DNA of 13,639 bases, taken from positions 1 through 13,639 of the forward strand of contig JACCXG010000334.1 in the NCBI GenBank assembly GCA_013697225.1, in the 5' to 3' direction. Positions 1-6,655 of this stretch are shown here, in pieces (the first letter of the stretch is position 1; every line of letters starts with the position of its first letter). Below the pieces are notes generated by a model that searched no databases, had not been told where the DNA came from, and saw nothing but the letters and a program-made list of their open reading frames with translations. Position numbers and translations under genes: made by a program. This DNA is from Acidobacteriota bacterium. Lineage in GTDB: Bacteria > Acidobacteriota > Vicinamibacteria > Vicinamibacterales > 2-12-FULL-66-21.

Positions 1-163
1 GCAGACACCGCGTGCATACGCGGAGTCGCTGAATCCCGCCATTGATCAGGGCCCGCACGCGCTGGAGGTTGGGCTCGAACCGCCGGGGGGAGACGTTATG
101 CGCGTGGCTGATGTTCCGCCCCACGACTGGACCTTTTCCGCAGATTTCGCAACGTTTTGCCAT
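1..163 (-). CDS. rpmB: Ribosomal protein bL28, N-terminal 54 residues (truncated by window edge)
   Basis: Structural protein of the large ribosomal subunit. The reverse strand from the ATG at 163-161 opens MAKRCEICGKGP and continues with a basic stretch of the type GRNISHAHNVSPRRFEPNLQ, which is the bL28 signature. Cysteines at 5, 8, 50 and 53 form two CxxC pairs, so this is the zinc-binding (C+) form of the protein. The gene runs off the left edge, so the last few residues are missing. No strong Shine-Dalgarno is visible; only a weak GAAGAG sits just before the ATG. It is divergent from the gene at 483, with 319 nt between them. Identification rests on direct reading of the translation and is firm. 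Confidence 0.93.
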   Translation of the reverse strand, partial: MAKRCEICGKGPVVGRNISHAHNVSPRRFEPNLQRVRALINGGIQRLRVCTRCL

Positions 164-482
164 GGCTCTTCAGGGAACGCGACCGGGGGCGCCCGGACGC
201 GGGAAAGAGGCCGCCGCTGCCCGGATGGCAGCTTCCGATGCGGCACAAACAGGGAATTGTATCACTCCCTGCCTCGGCCTAGGCCAACGGCACAGAAATG
301 TCCCTCTTTCCGCCGAGTGTCCCACAATGGTGTCCCCCTTACGACACGCCGCCATGCGGGTTCTGCCGAGAGTTTCCCGCGTATGCGCAAGAAGTTACAC
401 GGATTGTAGCAACTCGACGTCCGGTACACCCATTGCAGTGCGAGGCGTCATCCGGGCCGAGCCCGGCAGTTGAGGAGGTCCC
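164..482. other. Divergent intergenic region between rpmB and the unknown gene at 483
   Basis: These 319 nt hold the probable rpmB promoter (256-264, minus strand). I see no convincing protein: the open frames crossing it are low-complexity, Arg/Pro-rich and run into neighbouring genes out of frame. No tRNA-like fold is apparent. On the plus strand there is no clear sigma-70 promoter for the gene at 483. Just before that gene a short stem-loop, CCGGG-CCGAG-CCCGG (452-466), ends 5 nt before a strong GAGGAGGT ribosome-binding site (472-479). Confidence 0.6.
256..285 (-). promoter_or_regulatory. Putative rpmB promoter with extended -10 and a palindrome over the -35 region
   Basis: On the minus strand the bases at 264-256 read TGA-TACAAT, an extended -10 (TGn followed by 5 of 6 matches to TATAAT). 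Transcription would start near 249 and give a leader of about 86 nt before rpmB. No good -35 lies at 16-18 bp; instead a perfect 10-bp palindrome, GGCCTAGGCC (276-285), occupies that place, with TTGGCC at a too-long 20 bp spacing. This is inference from motif match and position only. Confidence 0.35.
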
Positions 483-1067
483 ATGGAGCGTCAGGTCCTG
501 CGGGAGCAGACACCCGCCGAATACTTCAAGGAGCTTGTCGAGGCATCGCTTGCGCGCCAGCACCTTCAGGCGGGGGACCTCACCGAGTACTACCTGGTGA
601 ACCTGCTCTGCCAGTACGTTCGACGTGGTGCCGGGGACGCGGAGCTCGGCGAGCCGCTGGCGGTTCGCTTTGCCCGCGCCATGCAGACAGGAGGCACGGA
701 GGGGCGGGCCCGGCTGCGGAGCCTGGGGGACTTCTCCCTCTTTACTGCAGGTTTCTTCTCCGACAGTTTTCGCCGGAAGCACGTCGATGTCGACTATTAC
801 GTCTCGATGGGGGAGTACGCCTATGCCTCCCTCAGCCGGGCGGAGGACGCCTTTCGGGATGTGTTCGCCGAGCTCGCCGGCAAGTTCGTCCCCTTCAGCG
901 ATGTCCTGTCCGACATCAGTGAGCGGACGGCTTTGGCCTCCAGCAACAACGACGTGCTGCGCATCTATGAGAAGTGGCTGCGGACCGGCAGCCAGCGCGA
1001 CGGCCAGCGGCTCGTCGCCCGCGGGATTGTCCCGAATAGCTCGGTTGGGAAGCGTTTCCTGCAGTAA
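483..1067 (+). CDS. Conserved protein of unknown function, 194 aa
   Basis: I recognise no named family or enzymatic motif. The start is supported by a strong GAGGAGGT at 472-479, 3 nt before ATG. The protein is soluble and looks mostly helical, with no signal peptide or membrane segment. Three blocks look constrained: a helix at about residues 30-48 (GDLTEYYLVNLLCQYV), an aromatic and glycine-rich block at 82-106 (LGDFSLFTAGFF followed by DVDYYV), and a C-terminal helix at 157-170 (DVLRIYEKWLRTGS). From memory, similar proteins occur as uncharacterised ORFs in Acidobacteriota and former Deltaproteobacteria, but I cannot confirm that here. It lies upstream of the DksA-like regulator and lon on the same strand, 212 nt before the former. 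That spacer holds its own promoter candidate, so co-transcription is uncertain. GC and codon use look like the neighbours. Confidence 0.85.
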   Translation: MERQVLREQTPAEYFKELVEASLARQHLQAGDLTEYYLVNLLCQYVRRGAGDAELGEPLAVRFARAMQTGGTEGRARLRSLGDFSLFTAGFFSDSFRRKHVDVDYYVSMGEYAYASLSRAEDAFRDVFAELAGKFVPFSDVLSDISERTALASSNNDVLRIYEKWLRTGSQRDGQRLVARGIVPNSSVGKRFLQ

Positions 1068-1106
1068 GTCCGGGGGCGCGCCGGGGCCGAACCGGATGGG
1101 GAGGGC

Positions 1107-1140
1107 CTGGCGTCTAAACCGCCAGCAGCGCGTCAGACGC
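1107..1140 (+). repeat. Overlapping, mutually exclusive short stem-loops after the unknown gene
   Basis: About 40 nt after the stop of the unknown gene, CTGGCG (1107-1112) can pair with CGCCAG (1120-1125) around a 7-nt loop. Alternatively GCGTCT (1110-1115) can pair with AGACGC (1135-1140), which itself can fold as GCGTC-A-GACGC (1130-1140). No T-run follows, so this is not a classical intrinsic terminator. Its role is unknown. Confidence 0.3.
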
Positions 1141-1164
1141 TCAAGTGCGGGCCGGATTCGACGC

Positions 1165-1194
1165 TTGGCAAGGTCAGCCCATCTGCGTTACACT
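1165..1194 (+). promoter_or_regulatory. Putative sigma-70-type promoter of the DksA-like gene
   Basis: TTGGCA at 1165-1170 (5 of 6 to TTGACA), an 18-bp spacer, then TACACT at 1189-1194 (4 of 6 to TATAAT). Transcription would begin around 1201 and leave a leader of about 79 nt. The leader contains a direct repeat, CATAAC at 1204-1209 and 1224-1229, around a small GCAAT-ACC-ATTGC inverted repeat (1212-1224). This is inferred from sequence match alone. Confidence 0.45.
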
Positions 1195-1202
1195 GATGGG
1201 CT
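1176..1202. repeat. Perfect 8-bp inverted repeat enclosing the -10 box (possible operator)
   Basis: AGCCCATC at 1176-1183 and GATGGGCT at 1195-1202 are exact reverse complements separated by 11 bp. The right arm begins directly after the proposed -10 TACACT, and the left arm fills part of the -35/-10 spacer. A dimeric regulator bound here would block the promoter. The match is exact; the operator role is inference. Confidence 0.4.
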
Positions 1203-1279
1203 TCATAACTGGCAATACCATTGCATAACGCCCTGTCATTCGATACCGGGGCGAGCGGAGAGGGAAGGAGCGGAATCAT

Positions 1280-1735
1280 ATGAAGGTCAGCAAGAAGGTA
1301 CCTGGCGGAGAGATGCATCGCGATCGATATTCGGAACTGAAGAGCATCCTCGAGGAACGTCGTCGTGAGATCGTGAGTGCCGTGCAGGGGAAGATCCGCG
1401 ACGTGCGCAGCGAGGGAGCCAACAGCCCGGCTCACGGTGTTCTCGATGCAGCGGAATCCTCGGAAGCGGACATTCAGGACGACATAGAGTTCGCCCTTAT
1501 CCAGATGAAGGCCGAGACCCTCACGAAGATCGACGAAGCGCTGCGCCGGCTCGACGAGGGGACATTCGGCTACTGCTTCGAGTGCGGCGAGGAGATTTCC
1601 GAACGCCGGCTCCGTGCCCTGCCGTTCGCCGTGCGCTGCAAGGATTGCGAAGAGGCCCGGGAAACGGCGCAACAGCGCGAGCGGCTGCTGCAGCGCCGCG
1701 GTTCGGCCTCCCTCTTCCTGGACATGCAGGGGTAA
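1280..1735 (+). CDS. TraR/DksA-family C4 zinc-finger RNA polymerase-binding regulator, 151 aa
   Basis: Family members insert a coiled coil into the RNA polymerase secondary channel and alter initiation, often together with ppGpp. A helical hairpin spans roughly residues 14-93, followed by the FGYCFECGEEI zinc-finger opening. Zinc ligands are Cys99, Cys102, Cys120 and Cys123. Counting back from Cys99, the E. coli DksA tip residues Asp71, Asp74 and Ala76 correspond to Asp56, Glu59 and Ser61, so the DxxDxA tip reads DxxExS. AAGGAG at 1265-1270, 9 nt before ATG, supports this start. Met12 (1313) is an alternative nearer the usual N-terminus, but its upstream site is weaker. The gene sits before lon with a 153-nt gap containing strong stem-loops. 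Family is certain; whether it is the functional DksA or a paralogue is not. Confidence 0.9.
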   Translation: MKVSKKVPGGEMHRDRYSELKSILEERRREIVSAVQGKIRDVRSEGANSPAHGVLDAAESSEADIQDDIEFALIQMKAETLTKIDEALRRLDEGTFGYCFECGEEISERRLRALPFAVRCKDCEEARETAQQRERLLQRRGSASLFLDMQG

Positions 1736-1772
1736 GCCCCCACACTCGGCGGCGCCCGCTCGCCGCCACCCG

Positions 1773-1822
1773 TGCTACATTTCGCAGGCTCCCCGCGGGC
1801 ACCGAGTGCCCTCGGGGAGCCT
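1773..1822 (+). promoter_or_regulatory. Candidate lon promoter with a strong stem-loop at the predicted 5' end
   Basis: TGC-TACATT at 1773-1781 resembles an extended -10 (TGn plus 4 of 6), without a recognisable -35. The predicted start, near 1788, falls at the foot of a large stem-loop. AGGCTCCCCG (1786-1795) pairs perfectly with CGGGGAGCCT (1813-1822); one mismatch (1796/1812) follows, then GGGCA (1797-1801) pairs with TGCCC (1807-1811) around a CCGAG loop. No T-run follows, so a classical terminator is unlikely. It could instead protect the 5' end, block readthrough or be a processing site. The hairpin is plain in the sequence; the promoter is a weak call. Confidence 0.45.
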
Positions 1823-1850
1823 GTGCCGTTCCAGAGACACTTATGTCCAC

Positions 1851-1871
1851 GGCTGCCGCGACACGGCAGCC
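1851..1871 (+). promoter_or_regulatory. Perfect stem-loop just upstream of the lon ribosome-binding site
   Basis: GGCTGCCG (1851-1858) and CGGCAGCC (1864-1871) form a perfect 8-bp stem with a 5-nt CGACA loop. It ends 5 nt before the AGGAGG (1877-1882) that serves lon. Being so close, it could affect ribosome access or mRNA stability. The hairpin is certain as sequence; a regulatory role is inference. Confidence 0.5.
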
Positions 1872-1888
1872 TGTGCAGGAGGATCGCG

Positions 1889-4333
1889 ATGAGCGATCAG
1901 GACGAGCCGCTCCTCGTCGACGAAAGCAGCTCGATTGGCGATCGCCCGCCGGTGGTCCCGGCGGAGTTGCCGGTGCTCCCCCTGAGGGACACCGTGCTGT
2001 TCCCGAATTCCTTCATGCCCCTGGCGGTGGCCCGCGAGGCGTCCGTCCGCCTGATTGACGAAGCCACCACATCCGGCCGCATGATCGGCGTCTTCACGCA
2101 GCGGGAGGCCTCGATCGAGGAGCCCGCCGAGGAGGATCTCTACCCGATCGGCACGGCCACCCACGTGCACAAGATGTTCAAGCTGCCGGACGGCAGCTTG
2201 CGGCTCATCGTGCAGGGACTGGTGCGGATTCGCCTCGACAGCCTGACGCACAGCCGGCCCTATCTGAAGGCGGCCGTGACCGTCGCCGACGAAGAACTGC
2301 GCGAGGAGGATCATCTCGAGATCGACGCCCTCCAGCGGAACATCAAGAGCAACTTCCAGCAGGTGGTCTCGCTCTCGCCGCTGCTCTCCGACGATCTCCA
2401 GGCCCTGGCCGCCAACATCGCTGACCCCGGCAAGCTTGCGGACTTCATTGCCTCGAGCCTGGCCACGATTGGCACCCCGGTGAAGCAGGAGATACTCGCC
2501 ACGCTCGACATCCGGGCCCGGATGGACGCGCTGAACCGGATTCTCATCAAGGAGCTCGAGGTCCTGGAGCTCGGTTCGAAGATTCAGTCGCAGGTGCAGT
2601 CGGAAGTCGGGAAGAACCAGCGGGAGTATTTCCTTCGCGAGCAGTTGAAGGCCATCCAGAAGGAGCTCGGCGAGGGAGACGAGCAGGCCAAGGAAATCGA
2701 GGAGCTCCGCGCCAAAATCGAGGCGCTCGGCATGCCCGACACGGTCAAGAAAGAGGCGCTGCGGGAACTCGACCGGCTGTCGAAGATGCCCGTTGCGGCG
2801 GCCGAATACACGGTGTCGCGCACCTATCTCGACTGGATCGTTGCCCTTCCCTGGTCGAAGCGCACGGAAGACTCCCTCGACCTGCGCCGCACGAAGGATG
2901 TGCTCGACGCGGATCATTCAGGCCTGGAGAAGGTGAAGGACCGCGTCCTCGAATATCTGGCCGTCCGCAAGCTGAACCCGGACGTACGAGGGCCGATCCT
3001 CTGCTTCCTCGGGCCCCCCGGGGTTGGCAAGACGTCGCTGGCGCGCTCCATCGCGAACTCCCTCAGCAGGAAGTTCGTGCGCGTGTCGCTCGGCGGGATG
3101 CGTGATGAAGCGGAGATCCGCGGCCATCGCCGTACCTATATCGGTGCGCTGCCCGGGCAGGTCATCCAGGGGCTGCGCCGGGCCGAATCGAAGAACCCGG
3201 TCTTCATCCTCGACGAAATCGACAAGCTCGGCTCCGACTTCAGGGGAGATCCGGCATCTGCCCTGCTCGAGGTGCTGGATCCAGAGCAGAACAACACGTT
3301 CCGCGACCACTATCTGGACGTGCCGTTCGATCTCTCCGAGGTCCTCTTCCTCACCACGGCCAACGTGCTCGATCCGGTGCCTCCGGCCCTTCGCGACAGG
3401 ATGGAGGTGCTCGAGCTTGCCGGGTACACGGAGGAAGAGAAGCTCAAGATCGCCACCGAGCACCTGATCGCCAAGCAGATTGCCAACCACGGCCTCACGC
3501 CCGAGCACGTGGAGTTCGAGGATGCCGCCATCCGTAACGTCATTCGCGGCTACACCCGGGAGGCGGGTGTGCGCAACCTCGAACGGGAGATCGGCGCCCT
3601 CTGCCGAAAGGTCGCGCGTAGGCGTGCGGAAGGGGACGAAACCCGCGTAGTCATCACCACGGACGTGGTGATGCAGATGCTCGGCGCCCCGTCGTTCCTC
3701 GACGAAGAGGTCGAGAACCGCACGAAGGATCCGGGGGTTGCGGTGGGCCTGGCGTGGACGCCGGCCGGCGGAGAGGTCCTGTTCGTAGAGGCCTCACGGA
3801 TGCACGGCGGCGGCACGCTCACGCTGACGGGGCATCTCGGCGACGTGATGAAGGAGTCCGCCCGCACGGCGCTCTCCTGGTTCAGGACGAACGCTCCCCG
3901 GTACAGCGTGGACCCGAACTTCTACAAGGATTCCGAGCTCCACCTGCACGTCCCCTCCGGCGCCATTCCGAAGGACGGCCCGTCCGCGGGGGTCACGATG
4001 GTCGCGGCGCTCGCCTCGGAGCTGACCCGGCGTCCCGTTCGCGGCGATCTGGCGATGACCGGGGAAATTACGCTGGCCGGACGGGTCCTCCCTGTCGGCG
4101 GCATCAAGGAAAAGGTGCTCGCGGCGCGCAGGCACGGTATTACGGAGATCATTCTGCCGCGGCAGAACGAGAAGAACATCAAGGAAGACCTGACCGAGGA
4201 TCTGCGGCAGGAGCTGCGCATCCACTACGTCTCGCACATAGAGGAGGTCCTCAAGATTGCCCTGAAGCCCTCCTCGGCCCAGACCCACTCCGGGCTTCCC
4301 ATGGACGCCGAGATCCAGAAGGCGCTGCAGTAA
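1889..4333 (+). CDS. lon: ATP-dependent protease Lon (LonA), 814 aa
   Basis: Cytosolic AAA+ serine protease that degrades misfolded and short-lived regulatory proteins as a hexamer. The N-terminal substrate-binding domain opens with LPVLPLRDTVLFP (about residues 27-39) and is followed by a long coiled-coil region. The AAA+ module has Walker A GPPGVGKT at 375-382 and Walker B VFILDE at 438-443. The protease domain has the catalytic dyad Ser699 (in PKDGPSAG) and Lys742 (second Lys of GGIKEK), spaced 43 residues as in E. coli Ser679/Lys722. Length is normal for LonA. I chose ATG 1889 because AGGAGG lies 6 nt upstream. The frame stays open to a GTG at 1772, but that would add 39 Arg/Pro-rich residues unlike Lon. 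It follows the DksA-like gene and is 4 nt from the Nudix gene. All key residues are present. Confidence 0.97.
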   Translation: MSDQDEPLLVDESSSIGDRPPVVPAELPVLPLRDTVLFPNSFMPLAVAREASVRLIDEATTSGRMIGVFTQREASIEEPAEEDLYPIGTATHVHKMFKLPDGSLRLIVQGLVRIRLDSLTHSRPYLKAAVTVADEELREEDHLEIDALQRNIKSNFQQVVSLSPLLSDDLQALAANIADPGKLADFIASSLATIGTPVKQEILATLDIRARMDALNRILIKELEVLELGSKIQSQVQSEVGKNQREYFLREQLKAIQKELGEGDEQAKEIEELRAKIEALGMPDTVKKEALRELDRLSKMPVAAAEYTVSRTYLDWIVALPWSKRTEDSLDLRRTKDVLDADHSGLEKVKDRVLEYLAVRKLNPDVRGPILCFLGPPGVGKTSLARSIANSLSRKFVRVSLGGMRDEAEIRGHRRTYIGALPGQVIQGLRRAESKNPVFILDEIDKLGSDFRGDPASALLEVLDPEQNNTFRDHYLDVPFDLSEVLFLTTANVLDPVPPALRDRMEVLELAGYTEEEKLKIATEHLIAKQIANHGLTPEHVEFEDAAIRNVIRGYTREAGVRNLEREIGALCRKVARRRAEGDETRVVITTDVVMQMLGAPSFLDEEVENRTKDPGVAVGLAWTPAGGEVLFVEASRMHGGGTLTLTGHLGDVMKESARTALSWFRTNAPRYSVDPNFYKDSELHLHVPSGAIPKDGPSAGVTMVAALASELTRRPVRGDLAMTGEITLAGRVLPVGGIKEKVLAARRHGITEIILPRQNEKNIKEDLTEDLRQELRIHYVSHIEEVLKIALKPSSAQTHSGLPMDAEIQKALQ

Positions 4334-4337
4334 ACGC

Positions 4338-4859
4338 ATGCCGGATCCAGAGCGCCTGACCCACGAGCCGCTTTTCAAGGGCCAGGTCTTCGACGTCCAT
4401 CGCGACGAGGTCCGGATGCCGAACGGACGCGAGGTCACGGTTGACGTGATCCGTCACGTCCCCTCGGCCGTCATCATTCCGGTGCCGGAGCCCGGCCACG
4501 TCATCCTGATCCGGCAGTACCGGTACGCGGTGAACCGCTGGCTCTGGGAGCTTCCGGCCGGGAGCGTCGACGAAGGGGAAACACCGGAAGCGGCCGCAAG
4601 CCGTGAGTGCCACGAGGAAATCGGTCAGGTTCCGGAGACGGTCGTCCGGCTCGGCTCGATGTTTCCGACCCCCGGCTATTGCGACGAAGAGATGTTCTTT
4701 TTCCGCGTCTCCGGCCTCAGCACCCCCACACATGCTGCCGAAGCCGACGAGGACGAGGACATCGAGGTCCACGTCTTCACGCTCAAAGAGGCCCGGGACA
4801 TGGTCCGCCGCGGCGAGATCACGGACATGAAGACCGTGATTGGCCTCACGCTGATCTGA
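4338..4859 (+). CDS. Nudix hydrolase, ADP-ribose pyrophosphatase (NudF-like), 173 aa
   Basis: Probably cleaves ADP-ribose to AMP and ribose 5-phosphate, removing a reactive sugar nucleotide. A complete Nudix box (G-x5-E-x7-RE-U-x-EE-x-G-U) spans residues 75-97, with Gly75, Glu81, Arg89-Glu90 and Glu93-Glu94 as metal-site residues. Pro112, 15 residues past the box in FPTPGY, matches the spacing described for ADP-ribose pyrophosphatases. The N-terminal half (residues 12-72, with VDVIRHVPSAVIIP and RQYRYAVNRWLWELPAG) is also typical of that subgroup. The ATG lies 4 nt after the lon stop with no clear Shine-Dalgarno, which suggests translational coupling to lon. The stop is 5 nt from the stop of the convergent pseudouridine synthase gene. 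Family is certain; exact substrate is inferred. Confidence 0.92.
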   Translation: MPDPERLTHEPLFKGQVFDVHRDEVRMPNGREVTVDVIRHVPSAVIIPVPEPGHVILIRQYRYAVNRWLWELPAGSVDEGETPEAAASRECHEEIGQVPETVVRLGSMFPTPGYCDEEMFFFRVSGLSTPTHAAEADEDEDIEVHVFTLKEARDMVRRGEITDMKTVIGLTLI

Positions 4860-4864
4860 TCCCC

Positions 4865-5845
4865 TCAGTAGTCGCTCTGTTCTTCCTCGCGCCCGGCGAT
4901 CTCTTCGAGGACCGCCTCGAGGTCCAGCGGGAGGGGGGAATCGAACTCCACGCGCCGGCCGTCAGCCGGGTGCGTAAAGCAGAGCCTCGAGGCATGGAGG
5001 AACGGCCGCTCCAGCCTCAAGACGGCCCTCACCGGATCACCCACGCGCCGGTGGACGCCGCCGTAAATCCGATCCCCCACGACGGGATGCCCGATGGCGC
5101 TCAGGTGCACCCGGATCTGGTGCGTCCGTCCGGTGGAGAGGGCGACCCTGATCAGCGATACCCCCTTGAAGTGCCTGGCGAAGACCACCCGGGTCACGGC
5201 GCTCCGCGCCCTGCGGGCACGCGTGGACATCTTCTGCCGATCCTTCGGGTCTCGGCCGATCGCCGCGTCGATGCGGCGGCCCGCCTGAACCACTCCCCAT
5301 ACCAGGGTGGTGTATTCCTTCTCGACTTCCCGGTCGTGAAACTGCCTCGCGAGCTCCTGATGGGAGCGGTCGTGCTTGGCCACCACCATCAGACCGGACG
5401 TGCCGCGATCGAGCCGGTGCACGATGCCCGGGCGTGTCTGTCCCCCGACTCCGCTCAGATCCGAGACGTGGTGCAGGAGCGCGTTGACGAGCGTGCCGCT
5501 CTCGTGGCCCGCTCCCGGGTGCACCACCATCCCCCCCGGCTTGTCGAGCACCACGAGATCCGGGTCCTCGAAGACGATGCGCAAGGGCAGCGCCTCGGGC
5601 TGAGGCACCGCCTCCTTCGGCGGCGGAAACGTAATGACGTATCGTTCGCCCGCCTTGACCGGCGCGCTCGCACGTACGGCCGACGGCGCAGTATCGCCCG
5701 CCTTCGCGGAGACGACCTGACCCTCCTTTATGAGGCGCTGCATTTCCGACCGTGAATGGCCGGGCAGCATGGCGGTGAGGAAATGATCCAGTCTGAGGCC
5801 GTCGTGCTCCTCGTCGACGAGCAGCGTCTCCGGACCCGCAGACAT
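4865..5845 (-). CDS. rluD: RluA-family 23S rRNA pseudouridine synthase (RluD-like), 326 aa
   Basis: Converts specific uridines in RNA to pseudouridine; RluD acts on helix 69 of 23S rRNA. An N-terminal S4 RNA-binding domain (about 15-75, with LRLDHFLTAMLPGHSRSEMQ) precedes the catalytic domain. The catalytic Asp146 sits in GIVHRLDRGTSGLMVVAK, and the GRTHQIRVHLSAIGHPVVGD motif lies further on. The S4 domain and length favour RluD over RluA; the exact target uridines cannot be told from sequence. It is the last gene of the ileS-lspA-lgt-rluD operon, 3 nt after the lgt stop. There is no strong Shine-Dalgarno, so it is probably translationally coupled. Its 3' end converges on the Nudix gene with a 5-nt gap. 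Confidence 0.9.
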   Translation of the reverse strand: MSAGPETLLVDEEHDGLRLDHFLTAMLPGHSRSEMQRLIKEGQVVSAKAGDTAPSAVRASAPVKAGERYVITFPPPKEAVPQPEALPLRIVFEDPDLVVLDKPGGMVVHPGAGHESGTLVNALLHHVSDLSGVGGQTRPGIVHRLDRGTSGLMVVAKHDRSHQELARQFHDREVEKEYTTLVWGVVQAGRRIDAAIGRDPKDRQKMSTRARRARSAVTRVVFARHFKGVSLIRVALSTGRTHQIRVHLSAIGHPVVGDRIYGGVHRRVGDPVRAVLRLERPFLHASRLCFTHPADGRRVEFDSPLPLDLEAVLEEIAGREEEQSDY

Positions 5846-5848
5846 GGC

Positions 5849-6655
5849 TCAGGCAGCGCGCCGCGCGGCCGCGGCCTTTCGAGCCGGCTGCCGGCGCCGC
5901 GCGAGCAGAATGAGCATGATGATACTGATCGGGATGATCAGGAGTGACACGAACTGGGACGTGGAGAAGGCCCCGACCAGGCCCCGGGGATCCCCCCGGT
6001 AAATCTCGATGACGAAGCGCGAGATGGCATACAGGAGCATATAGCCCCAGAACGTCCTGCCCGGAAACGGCTGCCCCTTGCGTTCGGTGAACAGCAGTAG
6101 GCCGAGGATCAGGAGCTCGGCTCCGGCCTCATAGAGCTGCGTGGGGTGCAGCGGGATGTTGATGGGGGTCCCGACGTTCTCAGCCGCGTACGGGCTGGTG
6201 AACGTGACGGCCCACGGCACATCCGCAGGCCGCCCGAAGCAGCAGCCGGCGAAGAAACAGCCCATTCGTCCGATGACGTGCCCGAGGGCTATCCCTGGAG
6301 CGAACACATCGGTGACCGTCCAGACCGGCATGCGGTGCCGCCACAGGTACCACAGGGCCACGATCACGGCCACGATGAGCCCGCCGTAGAACACGCCACC
6401 TGACCGGACGAGCGTGAACAGCTCCCCCGGGCTCCTCCCGTACGTGTCCCACTCGACAATCAGCAGCAGCAGCTTGGCGCCGACGAGCGCACTGACGATG
6501 ATCCAGATCCCGAGGTCCATGACCCGGTTCTGATCGAGCCCCCGCGCCCTGGCGCGAACGAGCGCAAGCTGCAGCCCCAGCAGATAGGCGGCTGCGAGCA
6601 GGACGCCGTAGGTGTAGATCGGGAAACCGCCGATCTCAAACAGGATCGGATGCAT
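5849..6655 (-). CDS. lgt: Prolipoprotein diacylglyceryl transferase, 268 aa
   Basis: Inner-membrane enzyme that transfers a diacylglyceryl group from phosphatidylglycerol to the lipobox cysteine of prolipoproteins, the first step of lipoprotein maturation. Several hydrophobic membrane segments are visible (about 14-33, 47-67, 87-105 and 238-256). The signature GRMGCFFAGCCFG lies at 129-141; Arg130 corresponds to E. coli Arg143. HPTQLYEA and SRFVIEIYRG follow as expected. At the site of E. coli His103 (FHGG) this protein has Tyr90 (FYGG). I chose ATG at 6655, giving MHPILFEIGG, the usual Lgt start; the frame opens 21 codons further upstream, inside lspA. It overlaps lspA by 20 bp and is 3 nt from rluD. 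The basic Ala/Arg tail after the last membrane segment should be cytoplasmic. Confidence 0.95.
   Translation of the reverse strand: MHPILFEIGGFPIYTYGVLLAAAYLLGLQLALVRARARGLDQNRVMDLGIWIIVSALVGAKLLLLIVEWDTYGRSPGELFTLVRSGGVFYGGLIVAVIVALWYLWRHRMPVWTVTDVFAPGIALGHVIGRMGCFFAGCCFGRPADVPWAVTFTSPYAAENVGTPINIPLHPTQLYEAGAELLILGLLLFTERKGQPFPGRTFWGYMLLYAISRFVIEIYRGDPRGLVGAFSTSQFVSLLIIPISIIMLILLARRRQPARKAAAARRAA

Noticed and set aside
164..482. Short open frames on both strands in the rpmB/483 gap
   Set aside because: They overlap real genes out of frame, lack ribosome-binding sites and have shadow-like Arg/Pro composition.
1772..1888. Upstream GTG start for lon at 1772
   Set aside because: The extra 39 residues are Arg/Pro-rich, do not resemble Lon and would span both stem-loops. 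ATG 1889 has an AGGAGG 6 nt upstream.
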